Shown in pieces: positions 9,671 to 21,679 of a DNA stretch of 64,000 nucleotides. The translations under genes were made by a program, and so were the position numbers. Source of the DNA: Fremontodendron californicum. Taxonomy: Eukaryota > Streptophyta > Magnoliopsida > Malvales > Malvaceae. The notes beneath the pieces are model-generated. The model searched no databases, was not told the origin of the DNA, and saw nothing but the letters and a program-made list of their open reading frames with translations. Position 1 is the first letter of the stretch, and each line of letters starts with the position of its first letter. The stretch covers positions 7,527,501-7,591,500 of the forward strand of contig JAULJL010000005.1 in the NCBI GenBank assembly GCA_030761205.1. Reading direction: 5' to 3'.

Positions 9671-11545
9671 AAAAGAGAAAAATGAAAAATGAGTGTGACC
9701 CCATGCATTGATGAAATTCAAGATGGTTTCAAGAAAAAAAAAACCTTTCATTATTTTCCTCTAAGGAATAATTCTTCGATTTACGTGGTTGTGTTCGAGA
9801 TGAAAAATGGCCATCTTTCATCATCCTTTCACAAAATAGAAAATATCCTTTTGCTATCCCTTTTGAGCCTAATGAATACTTTCGTTCTTTCAACCCCGAT
9901 CAAGGATCACCCTCCACACTAGAGGGCAAATGCGAGGAAGGATCTTTTCAAAGGTCACAGATAATGAAGTCCTAGTTCGAAGATGAAAAAAAAACAATGT
10001 CAAGAATCAAAAAGAAATTTGAGCTCACCTTGCCAAAGTAGAAACGCAAAAAAAGGGAGATAAAAAGAAAAAGGAAAGCAAAAAAACAGAAAAGGAAGAA
10101 AAGAACGGATGAAAATCATCGGATAAGAAGAAAAGCTCAACAATGACAAATGTTTCAAAGAGAATCCTCCTCATGAAATGAACCTTGATTTGATCACCTT
10201 AAACACATGTTTGGGCCTATTTATCTTTTCTTTCAGAACCTCGAACCTTGGCCTACATTACGTACCTTGAAAAGACCATTTCGATCGAGCATGGTCATTT
10301 AAATTGATGAGTTTATTCTTAGAGAAATGCATGAGACTTCAGTCTCCTTTCTGGTTAAAAATCTTTTTTGGATAAGTCTTGATTTCTTGAATGCATGGTG
10401 AAACATTTAACAAAAAAATGAAAAATGGAAAGAAGGAGACTCTAGGGTGAAAACCCGACACGGGCAGTCTAGAGTAAAATGGGAGAATTTCGGTGCTGCT
10501 TATGGTATCGTCGAGGCCATAACAAAACAAGAAGTCAGTTTGAAGAAGTTAAGGAACATCTGAGAATTCCAAGATATCCCAAAACTGTCAACTCTCAGTT
10601 GGAGGTTTGACTTTAAAAACCAAGACCGTTTTCCTTTACAGAATTAACTTTCCAGTTTGAACCTCCCAGCTAGTCTTGACGTTTGTCAAAGCGCCATAAT
10701 TTGGAAACTAAAAGAAGGTTGAATTTGTTTAAGTCCAAAAAAAAAAATCATGTTCTACAAAATCTGTTCCATTTGTGAGTCTAGAAAGGATATACATTTT
10801 TCCTGTTACGAAGTCTCCTTGGATCAACCAAAATCTTGTGGTACCAAGCCTTCCGACTCAATTTGAAAAATCCGAATTGACACTCAGAAAAACTTCTAAC
10901 AGTGATCATCAATCTTCAAGAGATTTGGATATCACAACATGAGGATGACATTTTCAGCTCCAAAGTTTTCAGTAAATAAGCAAACATTTTTTAAAAAAAA
11001 AAAAAGAAGAGGAAGCAAGCAAAAACAGATAAATGAAAATATTTTTGGAAGAAACCATTTCCGATGTTGGCATAAGACGAAGGTTCTTCTGGCCCAGAGG
11101 TATGGGACTATTAAGGTAGAAGAAATGAACACTCGGACTCCAGTTGATAAAATTTTGAAAAACTATCGGGGCAAAGGGATAGTTCCAAAGTAAAGAAAAA
11201 GGTTGATCTCTTACGAGGCACGAGCGTTTCAGGATACGCTCTGTTTCGAAGAGGAAAAACAATTTGGAAAAGCTAAACCAAGATCAGGAGAAACAATTGG
11301 GAACATTCATATCATTCATGAACATTCGCATATTTATTAAGCTTTGCATCTGCATCGTGTCGTAAAATGTGTACAGTATCCGAAGGTACTTGCACATGCA
11401 TCATCAGGGGCATACGCATTGACATCGCATGACATTCACATTTCATGCATGACATTGACTATTTAAAATTTTGACATTTGAATTCGAACATTCAGTGAAA
11501 TTTCTTCCAAGATATGATCTTCAGGTATGATCACCAAGAGAATTT
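9671..11545 (+). other. Family A internal sequence without a recognisable gene
   Basis: This stretch is A-rich, with many short frames broken by stops. I looked for reverse transcriptase, RNase H, integrase and protease motifs and found none. A short frame at 10939-11193 is Lys-rich with no family likeness. At 11340-11460 the sequence has CATGCAT/GACATTCAC-rich phrases similar in style to the leader repeats. It is probably decayed or untranslated retroelement sequence. Confidence 0.5.
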
Positions 11546-11549
11546 TATT

Positions 11550-11720
11550 TTCAAAGTTGTGGAGCCTCTGATGAGAGGAGCAATTTAAATTTCAAAGTTG
11601 TGGAGCCTCTGATGAGAGGAGCAATTTAAATTTCAAAGTTGTGGAGCCTCTGATGAGAGGAGCAATTTATTTTCAAGTGATGGAGCCTCTGATTAGAGGA
11701 GCAATTTATTTTTCAAAGTG
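11550..11720 (+). repeat. Tandem array 1, four ~43-bp units
   Basis: Each unit contains GAGCCTCTGATGAGAGGAGC or the variant with GATT, followed by AATTTA and a T-rich spacer. Within the unit CCTCT and AGAGG are inverted around GATG, so each RNA copy can form a small hairpin. The same unit reappears in the longer array at 12310-12850. Confidence 0.9.
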
Positions 11721-11734
11721 ATAGAAAATTAGAA

Positions 11735-12095
11735 AAAAGACCTCCGGGCACCTATTCTAAGACCTCCGGGCACCTGTTCTAAAACCTTCGGGCACCATTT
11801 CCAAGAAAAGATAATTTTTTTTTATAAGACCTCCGGGCATCTGTTCTTAAGACCTCCGGGCACCATTTTCAAAAATCATGTTTTCAAGACCTTCGGGCAC
11901 CATTTTCGAAGAAAAGACATTTTCAAAAAGACCTTCGGGCACCATTTTCAAAGAAAAGACATTTAAAAAAAAAAAAGACCTCTGGGCATCTGTTTCAAGA
12001 CCTCCGGGCGTTATTCTCAAAATTCATGGATAAGACCTCCGGGCGCCATTTTCAAAATGACATCTTTCAAAACCTCCGGGTACCATTTTCAATTT
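11735..12095 (+). repeat. Tandem array 2, eleven CCTCCGGGCA units
   Basis: Units of 22 to about 45 bp, each starting AGACCTCCGGGCACC or a close variant (CTTCGGGC, CTCTGGGC) and ending in a T- or A-rich spacer of variable length. I count eleven. Such arrays before the 3' LTR are characteristic of Tat/Ogre-group elements (established knowledge). Confidence 0.85.
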
Positions 12096-12309
12096 TTGCA
12101 AAGTCAAACTTGTTACTTTAAGAAAGGTCGAGCCTCGGTATGATTAGTCGAGTGGCGATGTCCAAAGAATCTGACAAGGAATTTCAAAACTGAACGAGAA
12201 AGAGATGGGATATCCAGAATGAGTCTTCACTTTCGTAAGACTAAGGTAGTAAGTGAGGTGATGATTTAAGTTGTGTTCAAACTCATTGTCAAAAATTCGA
12301 AGTTAGTTT
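12096..12309 (+). other. Spacer between 3' tandem arrays
   Basis: Short single-copy-looking segment between the two array types. No gene or motif was recognised. Confidence 0.5.
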
Positions 12310-12850
12310 TTTATTTTCAAAGTTGTAGAGCCTCTGATGAGAGGAGCAATTTATTTTCAAAGTTGTGAAGCCTCTGATGAGAGAAGCAATTTATTTTCAA
12401 AGTCGTGGAGCCTCTGATGAGAGGAGCAATTTATTTTCAAAGTCGTGAAGCCTCTGATTAGAGGAGCAATTTATTTTTCCAAGTGATTGAGCCTCTGATG
12501 AGAGGAGCAATTTATTTTCAAAGTCGTGGAGCCTCTGATTAGAGGAGCAATTTATTTTCCAAGTGATAGAGCCTCTGATTAGAGGAGCAATTTATTTTTC
12601 CAAGTGGTAGAGCCTCTGATGAGAGGAGCAATTTAAATTTCAAGTGGTAGAGCCTCTGATGAGAGGAGCAATTTAAATTTCAAAGTTGTGGAGCCTCTGA
12701 TTAGAGGAGCAATTTATTTTCCAAGTGATAGAGCCTCTGATTAGAGGAGCAGTTTATTTTTCCAAGTGATAGAGCCTCTGATTAGAGGAGCAATTTATTT
12801 TTCCAAGTGATAGAGCCTCTGATTAGAGGAGCAATTTATTTTCCAAATGA
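12310..12850 (+). repeat. Tandem array 3, thirteen ~41-bp units
   Basis: Thirteen copies of the hairpin unit GAGCCTCTGATKAGAGGAGC plus an AATTTATTTTC-type spacer and a variable AAGTGATA/AAGTYGTG link. The array ends at about 12850 with a broken unit. The GATG and GATT forms are interspersed, suggesting local duplication of unit blocks. Confidence 0.92.
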
Positions 12851-12932
12851 TAGAGCATCGCTAAAAATGGATCTCAATAACCGGACAAAATTGGTTATAC
12901 TGTCTTTGCCCTATTCCTGATTCTCAGCAATG

Positions 12933-12948
12933 TGCAAAGAGGGTCAAC
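12933..12948 (+). other. Putative polypurine tract of family A
   Basis: The purine-rich AAAGAGGG lies 5 bp before the 3' LTR, where plus-strand priming should occur. It is short and separated from the LTR by TCAAC, so the call is tentative. Confidence 0.4.
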
Positions 12949-15122
12949 TGTAATAACCAATTTTCGTCCGGGTCGGATCCGAATCCGACCCGGACCAAGT
13001 GCGAACCGGGCCTGCTGTTCAGCAGGCCCAATCTACAAACCAAGCCCAATTCAGCCCAAACCAAAAAAAAAAACCTAAACCTAGCCCAACCAAACCCAAG
13101 CCCAAGCCCAAGCCCAAATCAATATCCTTCCCCCCTAAGTAACCCTAACCGCCTCTCCCTGTTACAGCCGCCTCTCCCTGCCGCTGCCAGCCACCTACCA
13201 GCCTGACATGTAGAACCTCCCCACCGCCACAATCCCCTATAAAAGGGGAGGTCCGAAACCTAAAAAAAAAAAAAAAACGGGAGGGAGGAGGAGGAGGATT
13301 TGATCCTCCACAGAGGGGATCCAGATCGGACCCTCCCGGAGGCCCCCAGATCCGAACCAACAGGGAGGGGCCAAGAAGAAGAAACCCCCATCAACGAGGC
13401 CAGATCCACCGATTCGGATCCCCCAGGGAGGAGGAGGCCTCAGCCGAGGAGGGAGGAGATCCAGATCGGAACCCCCCTTTCAGGAGACCACTCATTTTTC
13501 AACAAAAACCCCAGATCTGGGGTCCGAAACCCAGATCTGGTTCCTTTCAGCAGATCCAAAAAACCCCCCAGTTCAACAAAAAAAACCAGATCGGGGTCCG
13601 AAATCTCGATTCGGACCCCCTTTCTCCACCACCGACAACCAAAAACCCGGATCAGACACCCCCCTCTGAGCCAAATGCCTCCCTATTTCTCCTACTTTTT
13701 CATATTTTATGTTACCACAAACACAATGAGACAAAACTTTGTTTTCATCTTTTTTGCTTTTAACGTTCCTTTTAATAAAGTAATTTATAAATTTTGCCTT
13801 GGATTCTCGGGTGTGCTTAATTTCTTTTACCTAACAATTAAAGTAGCAAGATCTTTAATGTTTTCTTTTCATCTTTTGTTTGATTTATATTATTCTTTAT
13901 TTTAAAGCAGCTCCACTTTTAATAATTCCTTCATTTGCTTTATAATTCATCTCTTCTCATTATATAGGATTTTGCAATTAAGGAGATATCTGATTTCTTT
14001 CCCAAATTTATGAATTATCGACTGGATGATTAATTGCTTCATCTCACCAGTTACAATTCCTATTTATTGAGGAGTCAAGGAGGCTTGTGGATCATTTTCA
14101 CTTTGTGCTTCATATTTCCAAATTAATAATCTGAAAAAGAGACCAGATGATTTTACGAAGATTAAGTCCGGCATTTTGATTTTTCGAATTCTCGACATTT
14201 GTCAGGTATGATTTTAATTTTCTTATTTATTGTCATTACTATTTTTGTTTATTTATTTATGTCCGACATTCGATATATTTTTGTTGTTCGGTTTCGATTT
14301 TAAAATTATAAAAATAAAATTTTCTAATTAATACATGTCTTTTAAAATTATTTTAGGTAAATAAAATTTTCTAAAAACGGATGTCTTTCTCGGGATGGTC
14401 GGAGTATCAATCTTTCTTTGAAATGGTCCGAGTAAGAATAATAATCGAAACATTATCGAAAGTATCGGAATGATTCGAGAATTATTCTTACATAAATAAT
14501 TTTCTTTATTTCAAAATTAATCATTAAAAGAATTTTAATTTATTTAAAAAAAAAAGAGATTTTAATAAATACGAATAGCCGACGACGGAATTCGAAAGAT
14601 ATTACTGTTGTGATTCTTGAGATGTCTTGAGGTGAGAAGATCTCGTTAAATACCACCAAGAGTGTTGGGAATATTTAATGAGTATTTTCGATAACAAATT
14701 TATGTTCACTTTCGTTTTTAAAAAATAATAACAGCTCAAAAAAAAATTCAAAAAATAATGAACATGTTTTTTAAAATAAAATAAAAATAAAGAGAATTAT
14801 TTTTAAATACCGATGTTAAATCCATTAAATCGAGATTAAAGATAATACGTGATCAAGTGGTACCGTTTTTTAAACGGGCGTTGCGGGGGTGCTAATCCTT
14901 CCCCGCACGTAACCGACTCCCGAACCCAAATTTGTTTTTACTCTGGTTCAAAGCGCGGACTTCAAAATTGGTTTTAAAAAAATGTTTTAATTAATTTTAA
15001 AATATTTTACTAAAATCGGTTTTAATAGGTGGCCAATCACACCTAGCAAAAAAGATTGGTGGCGACTCCATTTTTATGTTTTCATCAAATTCGTCGTAGC
15101 GGTCTAAGAAACCGTTATGACA
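12949..15122 (+). repeat. 3' LTR of family A
   Basis: 2174 bp, colinear with the 5' LTR. I count about nine substitutions plus a 17-bp length difference near 13000 and a few homopolymer differences. It contains the second TATA box (13238-13244) and the same segment around CACGTAACCGACTCCCGAAC near its end (about 14900). The 201-codon frame seen in the 5' LTR is also open here (13300-13905). Confidence 0.93.
13238..13244 (+). promoter_or_regulatory. TATA box of the 3' LTR
   Basis: TATAAAA inside CCCCTATAAAAGGGG, identical in context to the 5' LTR box. If active it would read out into the flanking family B LTR. Confidence 0.65.
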
Positions 15123-15127
15123 CAGGT

Positions 15128-16812
15128 CATGGGTGGTTAATCCAAGCTTCAAAAACGAGTTAAAAATTTTGTTTTTTATACTAGATGTCATTCGGCCATG
15201 TTGGTTTTTCCTTCCAAAATTTGCATTTTCTTACGTGTTTGGATTTTTAAAATGTTTGCATCAAGGCTCGTTTAGAGGTATTCGGATGTCAAATCATGAC
15301 ATTTGGATGTCCCTTAATCCGATCCAAAATTCGTGTCCGAAATCTTTCGTTTTTTAAAAAGTTTAATCTAAGTTTCTTTCAAAGGTAGTCCGACATCTTT
15401 TTAGGTGTCCGGATATCCTTTCTTCAAGAAAGAAACACCTTCCGATGATAGTCCCGTTTTCAAGCATTTCATATTTAAAAAGGTTTTTCTCAATTTAATA
15501 CAAAAATGTGCTTTCTTGGTTTCATAAATATTTGGCACAAATTAATTCTTAATCTTTGTCAGTATTTACGGAAAGGTTAAGAAATTCTTCAAATGCACGT
15601 GTTTATGAAATTATAAAGTATGAATTTTGTTTTAACTCGGAATTATATAAGTGTCATACGTAAGAATATTTTACTAAGGCTCTATTGGGTCTTCTGGGGA
15701 GTTCGGTAAACTATTCCGATGTAGGCCATTCATGTAATTTCACAAAGAAAATCCATGAAAAAGAATTTTAAAATGATGTTGTGTGCATATTCTATGTTCA
15801 TACATATTCCATTACATATGATGTCATTTAATGATGGATATTCATGAGGTCATGTTGATTATGTTACTTGATGCATGCTATGTCATGAATTATTTGCTAT
15901 GTCATATATGTCATGTCATGAATCCTTTTTGCCTTGTCATAATCAGATGTATGCTATGTCATGATTTAGTTGCCATGTCATGTATGTCATGTTGTGAATT
16001 ATTTTGCCATCTCATGAATGCTTTTTGCCATGTCACAAAAAGATGTATGTCATGCAATGATTTATTTGCTATGTTATATATGTCATGTCATAAATTTTTT
16101 TGTCATGTCATATCATGAACCATTTGCCATAAGGTAATTAGTGGCCACATTATTTCTTTCATGTTGCATGTTAATTATGTTTGCATATTCCTATTCATAA
16201 TAAACGAGTTTTTGCAAATGGATATTTTAATAAAATAAGGTAACATTCCCGAGTTAAAATAATTCATGAGTTTTCTGCTGGGTCTGCCAGAGAGGATAGT
16301 ATTATTAGCAACGAAATATTCTTCTTTAAAAATGGTCCGGATAATTTCGAAATCAAAGAAAAACTTCTATGTTTTGCCGGGTCTACCAGGGAATATAGAA
16401 AATTTTATGTTAATAAATTTCGGATCATTCCTAAATAATATGATCATTTTTGGGAATTATTTTTAAGTATCGAAGCTAAAACCGACTTTCACCGAGACTA
16501 TTGATAATACATGATTAATAAATAATTAGGTATCGTTTTCATACAAGTGTTGTGGGGTGCTATAACCTTTTCCGCATATAACCGACTCCCGAACCCGCTT
16601 TTATTTTCTCTCTGGTTTAAAGCGCAGACTTCAAAATTGATTTTAAAAAAATTTTAATTAATTTTAAAATATTTTACAAAAAAATTCAATTTTAATAAGA
16701 GACTATCACAACTAACCAAAAAAAATCGATAATGATTCCCTTTTTATTTTATTTTTCTGTTCCCCCAAATTAACGTCATTTAAACGAGTCCCACAAAGAA
16801 CACGTTATGACA
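15128..16812 (+). repeat. Right part of the family B solo LTR, copy 1
   Basis: This part continues the LTR after the nested element and is nearly identical to 62466-64000. At about 15825-16135 it has a degenerate CATGTCATGAAT-type repeat, whose translation gives a Cys/His/Met-rich frame that is an artefact of the repeat. The last ~250 bp carry the segment shared with the family A LTR end. Confidence 0.85.
15825..16135. repeat. ATGTCATG-rich degenerate repeat
   Basis: Many imperfect copies of CATGTCATGAAT and TGCCATGTCAT are spread over about 300 bp. The counterpart is at about 63165-63475. It is non-coding. Confidence 0.7.
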
Positions 16813-16817
16813 AACAT

Positions 16818-19292
16818 CACACTTGCCACCTCACCACTACTTTAAGAAAAAAAAGAAAAAAAATCGAATTAAAAGAAAAAAATATTTTCATTTTTATTTT
16901 GGGATGCTGCAGCTATATGTCACTTTCAATATACAATTTTAATAGTGTTCCTATGTATTTTTTTTCTCTTTTTTTCTTTTCTTTTCTTTTCTTTTCTTTA
17001 CCATTTTCAATTTCTCTTTTTTTTTTTTTTATTTATTTTTAATACAGTTTATGCAAAATGCATAATAACAATAGTAAAGAAAATAGAAAATATTTGTTTT
17101 CAAAGGCTTACTTGGGCATATCAAAACTCAATTTTATTTTTTTTTCTACAAAAAAATTAAAATAAATAAGACATAGAAAATTAAAATTTCTTTTTTTAAA
17201 TGCTAAAGATCAAATCTAATTTTACTAAAATCCATCTCTCAGAAAAAGGTTATTATAGGCCTGTGTTTCCTTTTAATAAAGGAATCTGTCGTGAAAATTC
17301 GATGAATAATATTTTTATTTTTAACCTTCCATAGTAGAACCCAAGTCCACATTTTTTTTTTTCTTTTGTTACTTGACAGGAATTTATTTATTTATAATTT
17401 AATGAAATTCTGAGAGATTACATAGAATAGGAGGATTATTATTCGTTGATGAGTATAAACACTATTTTAAACTCTATTACCAAAATTTTAAATTATGTTA
17501 ACTATGAAATAATTTTCTTATACAGAAAATTGACACATTGACAGGCAAAAATACTATATGCAAAATTGACACGACGATGGTTAGTGCTGAGTATGGTGCG
17601 ATTTGAAAAATCACACAAAATTAAAAACTATTCGATTTCAAACTTTTAAAATCCAAATTAATCTAAATTATAATAGAAATCAGATCAAATAATAATCGAA
17701 ATAATTTGGTTTAGTTTGGTTTCTTATTTGATAATGTAAATTAAAATATGAAAATAAAAAAATTTCATTTCTTAATTTTACAGAGTGTATTGTAGACAAC
17801 TATATCTCTTATTTGATGTAAATGTAAAATTTTAAATTTCTAAAAAATAACAAAATAGATACAAAAGCACGTGGCAACAGGTGTAAAAAACAAGTTTAAG
17901 TAAGAATTATTCTCAAACTAAATCCAAACCAAATATAAATTGATAGAGTGAATATTACTTAATATAAAAAACTTATATTAATAAAATAATAAAATATTTA
18001 TATTTATATAAATATCATTATAGTATTTATTTTTAATTTGATTTTCGATTTGGGTTGGTTTTAAAATATTACAAAACCAAATTATAACCAAAATGTAAAT
18101 TCGATTTGGTCTCAAAACCAATTTTTTTTTTTTTTTTTTGCTTTCAAACCAAATCAATTCAAATTAAATTAATCGGTTTGCTTTAGTTTTTTAATTTTAA
18201 CCAAATAATGTTCAGTCCAAGGTTGAGGGACATGCTGATAATTTTCTAACTTCTCATGGCCAATTTTGGAATCTTTATTTTGGGTTTAATGGATTTTGAT
18301 TTTGGAAATTAGGAAAATGATTTTGGAGTTTGGGGGTAGAAGAAAATTGATTTGGACCTTGCATTATTCATGTAAGGTACAAAACACAATTTCTTAATTA
18401 ACAATTTTCTATTATTTTTGCTGAATATATTTAATTCATGTTGTTTTACTAATAAAACACAATTTTCTATTTTACCATCCTCTACATACTTTGAAAACTT
18501 CCATGTCCTTTCCACGTTAAGAAAAACCAAAAAGAAAAATGACATGTCAATCTTTTTTGAAAGGAAATATATATTTGAGTTCGTTTTTTTATATATTAAT
18601 AGTGAAATTTTTTAATTCACAAATGGGATTAAAGAATTATCACATGTCTCATTTTTTAAATTAATTATTTAAAAAAATATATTTTAGGAGTATATATCAT
18701 TCTATTATCATATTATGAATATAAAAACTTCACTAACGATAAATAAAATAATTTATGTATATATAAGAATTATTGTTTAATGAAAAGACTCTCCCATAAA
18801 CCATTTGCAGCTATCAAAATAAGCAAAAATTGGTTTATCAAATGGGTTATAAATAAATAGTTTCTGTTGATTTCTGGTCTTGTTGCTTCTTTTATTCGGA
18901 TTGCACTTTATTTATATTAATTGTTACTCTTCTTTTTAATTATTTGGTACTTAAAAAAAATTGTTTATCCTTATCTGTTTTATTTTAATTTAATAAAGTA
19001 AAACTTTGTATTAATTTTTACAACACTCTATGTCTAATTAGTATCATTTTTTTATAAGATGATGAAAGATTCAAAGATATCTCAAAATTTTGCTTGAACT
19101 AATTAATTTCCCCTTTAAACAAGTTTAAGAACGCAACTAATTAGTACCGTTGCCATGTGAATATGTGATCTTGTCTCAAAGATAAATTAAGAAGAGACCT
19201 TGAAATTTTAGGTCTCAAATTTATGTTTTATTATGTGTGAATTAGTACGATTTTATATTAATTTTGTTTAATATTATTGATTGATTTTTTTT

Positions 19293-19333
<41 letters not shown>

Positions 19334-20832
19334 CTACACTATTAGATTGATATGATATATTAATAGATGTATAAGATTTGACATATTTTTTTCAATTTTG
19401 ATTGAAGTACCAAAAATAAACCTTGAATCTTGTTTAAGAGTATAATGGCATGATGTTATTGTATTATTATTCATACTAAAATTTTGTCTTGAGGTTAATA
19501 TTTGAATCGACTACTTGCAAGATGTAGACAATGAGAAAGGTTGGAGTCTAGTTTTGGCTTAATTAATCTCCTACCATCAAGTCAGTATATAATATAACCT
19601 TAATACATTTTAAGGTTATCATCTATAGTAATATTTTCACTTAATATTTTGAAAATAATGAATAAAGTTGTCAGTTACTATATTTAATATAATGTTATTA
19701 TTATAAATAGTATATTAACTAATTTTAACGAGTGTCTTAAAGACATTAGTTAGCAAAATTCATAATATAACTAAAAATAAAAAGTAGAGAGATAAAAGTG
19801 TAAGAGAGAGGTAGACCTGAATTTAGACATTATACAAAAATACGATACAAATACGACATGTCGACACGTTTAATAAACACGAAAATAATGTAATAAATAT
19901 GAAACGACATATTTAAACAAAATTAATATGATATATTAATAGATGTATAGGATTTGACATATTTAACAATTTATGTTGTGTTTATATTTATAGACTGACA
20001 CGAGAAAAAAAATACAACACGCATATTTGAATTGTTAAATCTAAAGAGAGGGATTAACAAAATAAAAATGTAAAAGAGAGGAAAAAATTAAACCTAAAAT
20101 TTTTCCTTTTTACTCATAATAAAGTATACCACAAAAGGAATAGATGAATACATAAACTATTCAAGATTTGGTAAAAACATCATTCAATTTCAAGAATTAT
20201 AATATCAATTGACATTTACATTAGCATAAAGTAATAGTCCTTTAAATGGGATTAGGAATCACGGTGTGAAAAAGGAGTTCTAAAGATGGATGCCAAAAAC
20301 CCACTATCATTGTTGCTATGAAACCCTTTTTTTTTTTATAACAAATAACTGTGTTTATTGATAAAATATTATACTCTTAATTTCAATAATTAAACAACCT
20401 CAAATATACCCACAAAAAAAAAAAAAAAAACATTTTCTCTGCTTGAAAACAAGTAGCAGCCGCAACTCTAATTTATCTTCTTATCAGCAGCTACCTTTCA
20501 TCTACCAATATGGCCCACTTTATGCAATTGCACCCGAAGCCGAAGGGGTATGATCCTATGTGGCAAATTTCATTTTTCACCAATTAGATTTTGCCATGTG
20601 AGTCAGAAATCTCTAGCATGTGATGTGATGTATAATAGCACAAATTTTGGAAACGTGGCAAAATTCCTTGGTAATGTGATTTGCTTGGTGTAGGAATTGT
20701 AAAAGTGTCCACTCAACTACACTTTACCAACCAATATTGAAAGCTTAGAGAGTACTTTAGGCAATTGAATTTGATTTAATAAGTCTCTTTGATTCAAGAA
20801 AAACATAGTCATTAAGTCAAAAACCCATCAAT
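16818..20832. other. Unique AT-rich intergenic sequence
   Basis: No gene, RNA gene or complete transposon is recognised. It holds a (TTTTC) microsatellite at about 16973-16997, an (AT) microsatellite at about 19296-19328, and a T-run at 18122-18139. A region at about 17600-18215 is rich in CCAAA/TTTGGTTT phrases in both orientations and may be an old MITE without clear ends. A ~40-bp phrase (ATATGATATATTAATAGATG onward) occurs at about 19349 and 19929. Sequence at 19850-20045 resembles 21420-21610 (GACACGTTTAATAAACACGA-like), suggesting diverged copies of one dispersed repeat. Confidence 0.5.
19296..19328. repeat. (AT)n microsatellite
   Basis: An uninterrupted AT dinucleotide run of about 33 bp, likely to vary in length between individuals. 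Confidence 0.9.
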
Positions 20833-21121
20833 TAGATCTGCTTACGGATCGAGTAATTCGTCCGGCTCAACAGATTCAGCTTGTATTGGGATGGGCATGG
20901 ACAGGATTATTTATGATCCGGACCGACCCGACCCAGATCACTGTTCATATAATAAAATAATATTATTTTTTTAAAAATTAATTATAAAAAATAATTTTTT
21001 TATCTTTTAAATAAGATTTACTGTTCATCTGGGCTCGCGGGCTCGTCCTTGGGCCTGGGGTAGGGAAATAAAAAAAATTTAGAGTCACGGCCCAACCTGG
21101 CTCGGCCCATGATCACCTCTA
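20833..21121. mobile_element. hAT-type MITE
   Basis: The 289-bp element is flanked by the 8-bp direct repeat CCATCAAT (20825-20832 and 21122-21129), the duplication size made by hAT transposases. Imperfect terminal inverted repeats: TAGATCTGCTTACGGATCG on the left against TAGAGGTGATCATGGGCCG as the inverse of the right end. The interior is GC-rich at both flanks (GACCCGACCC, GGCTCGTCCTTGGGCCTGG) and AT-rich in the middle, with no coding capacity. Confidence 0.78.
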
Positions 21122-21679
21122 CCATCAATTCTCGTTGAAAAAAAATCTGATTAAATATTTTTTTTTATCATTTTAACAAAATATTTTATATTTATTACAT
21201 TATTTTTATTAAATTAAAAAAATAAAATATTAATTATACTTTTCTTTTTATATTTATCATCGTAATCAATATCACTAAATAATAATTAACATTTTTTCAA
21301 AAATTAATAATGATAAAAACACCCAAAGCCAAACCAATTAGAATAAAGTAGACAGATGAACACATCAACTTTCCATTTCTTCTACATCCCTTCACTTCCC
21401 TCTTAACATTATATCAAAATACAATATGAATACAACATGTTTAACAAATACGAAAATAATATAATTAACACAACAAGATATATTTAAACACATTTAACAC
21501 AATTAAAATGATACGTTTAATACATGTATCATATTTGTGTTTAAGATTTTAACACGTTTAATAATATATATCGTGTACATATTTACACGATTGATATAAA
21601 AAAATACGAAATATAACACATGACATACATATATAGGTTGCCACATCTACCTCTAAGCACCAACCACTTTCTTTCTATT

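Larger units (their letters stand above)
2696..15122 (+). mobile_element. Complete non-autonomous gypsy element (family A, Ogre/Tat-like) carrying a LOG gene
   Basis: Two LTRs (2696-4855 and 12949-15122) in direct orientation flank 8.1 kb of internal sequence, with the 5-bp target-site duplication CAGGT on both sides (2691-2695 and 15123-15127). The uninterrupted target is visible at about 62450-62480, where the third family B LTR reads straight through CAGGTCATGGGT. The primer-binding site and long LTRs place it near the Ogre/Tat group. Internally it has a repeated leader, the start of a gag-like gene, a LOG-like gene, a stretch resembling the 3' part of Athila elements, and tandem arrays before the 3' LTR. 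I find no protease, reverse transcriptase, RNase H or integrase, so it would need enzymes from another element. I count about nine substitutions between the LTRs, which points to recent insertion. Confidence 0.93.
334..16812 (+). mobile_element. Solo LTR of a large gypsy (Ogre/Tat-like) family B, split by a nested element
   Basis: The LTR starts TGTAATAACTTGATTTCGTC at 334 and ends CGTTATGACA at 16812. It is flanked by the 5-bp target-site duplication AACAT (329-333 and 16813-16817). Without the nested element (2696-15127) it is about 4.05 kb. No internal region, primer-binding site or second LTR follows, so it is a solo LTR left by LTR-LTR recombination. Near its end (about 16550-16600) it has the segment around CATATAACCGACTCCCGAAC that also occurs in the family A LTR, so the two families are related. 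Relative to the copies at 31361 and 59832 it lacks about 215 bp at position 586. Strand is assigned from the TG...CA ends and the similarity to family A. Confidence 0.85.

Noticed and set aside
10939..11193. 84-codon Lys-rich frame in the family A interior
   Set aside because: Composition reflects an A-run; no similarity to retroelement proteins was recognised and no start context or neighbouring frame supports it.
11550..12850. CTGATGAG in every repeat unit, suggesting a hammerhead ribozyme core
   Set aside because: The required GAAA strand and the flanking stems are absent; the unit only forms a small CCTCT/AGAGG hairpin.
15831..16118. Cys/His/Met-rich 95-codon frame (also 63161-63454)
   Set aside because: Produced by ATGTCATG-type repeat sequence inside an LTR; no conserved cysteine spacing of a known domain and no coding context.
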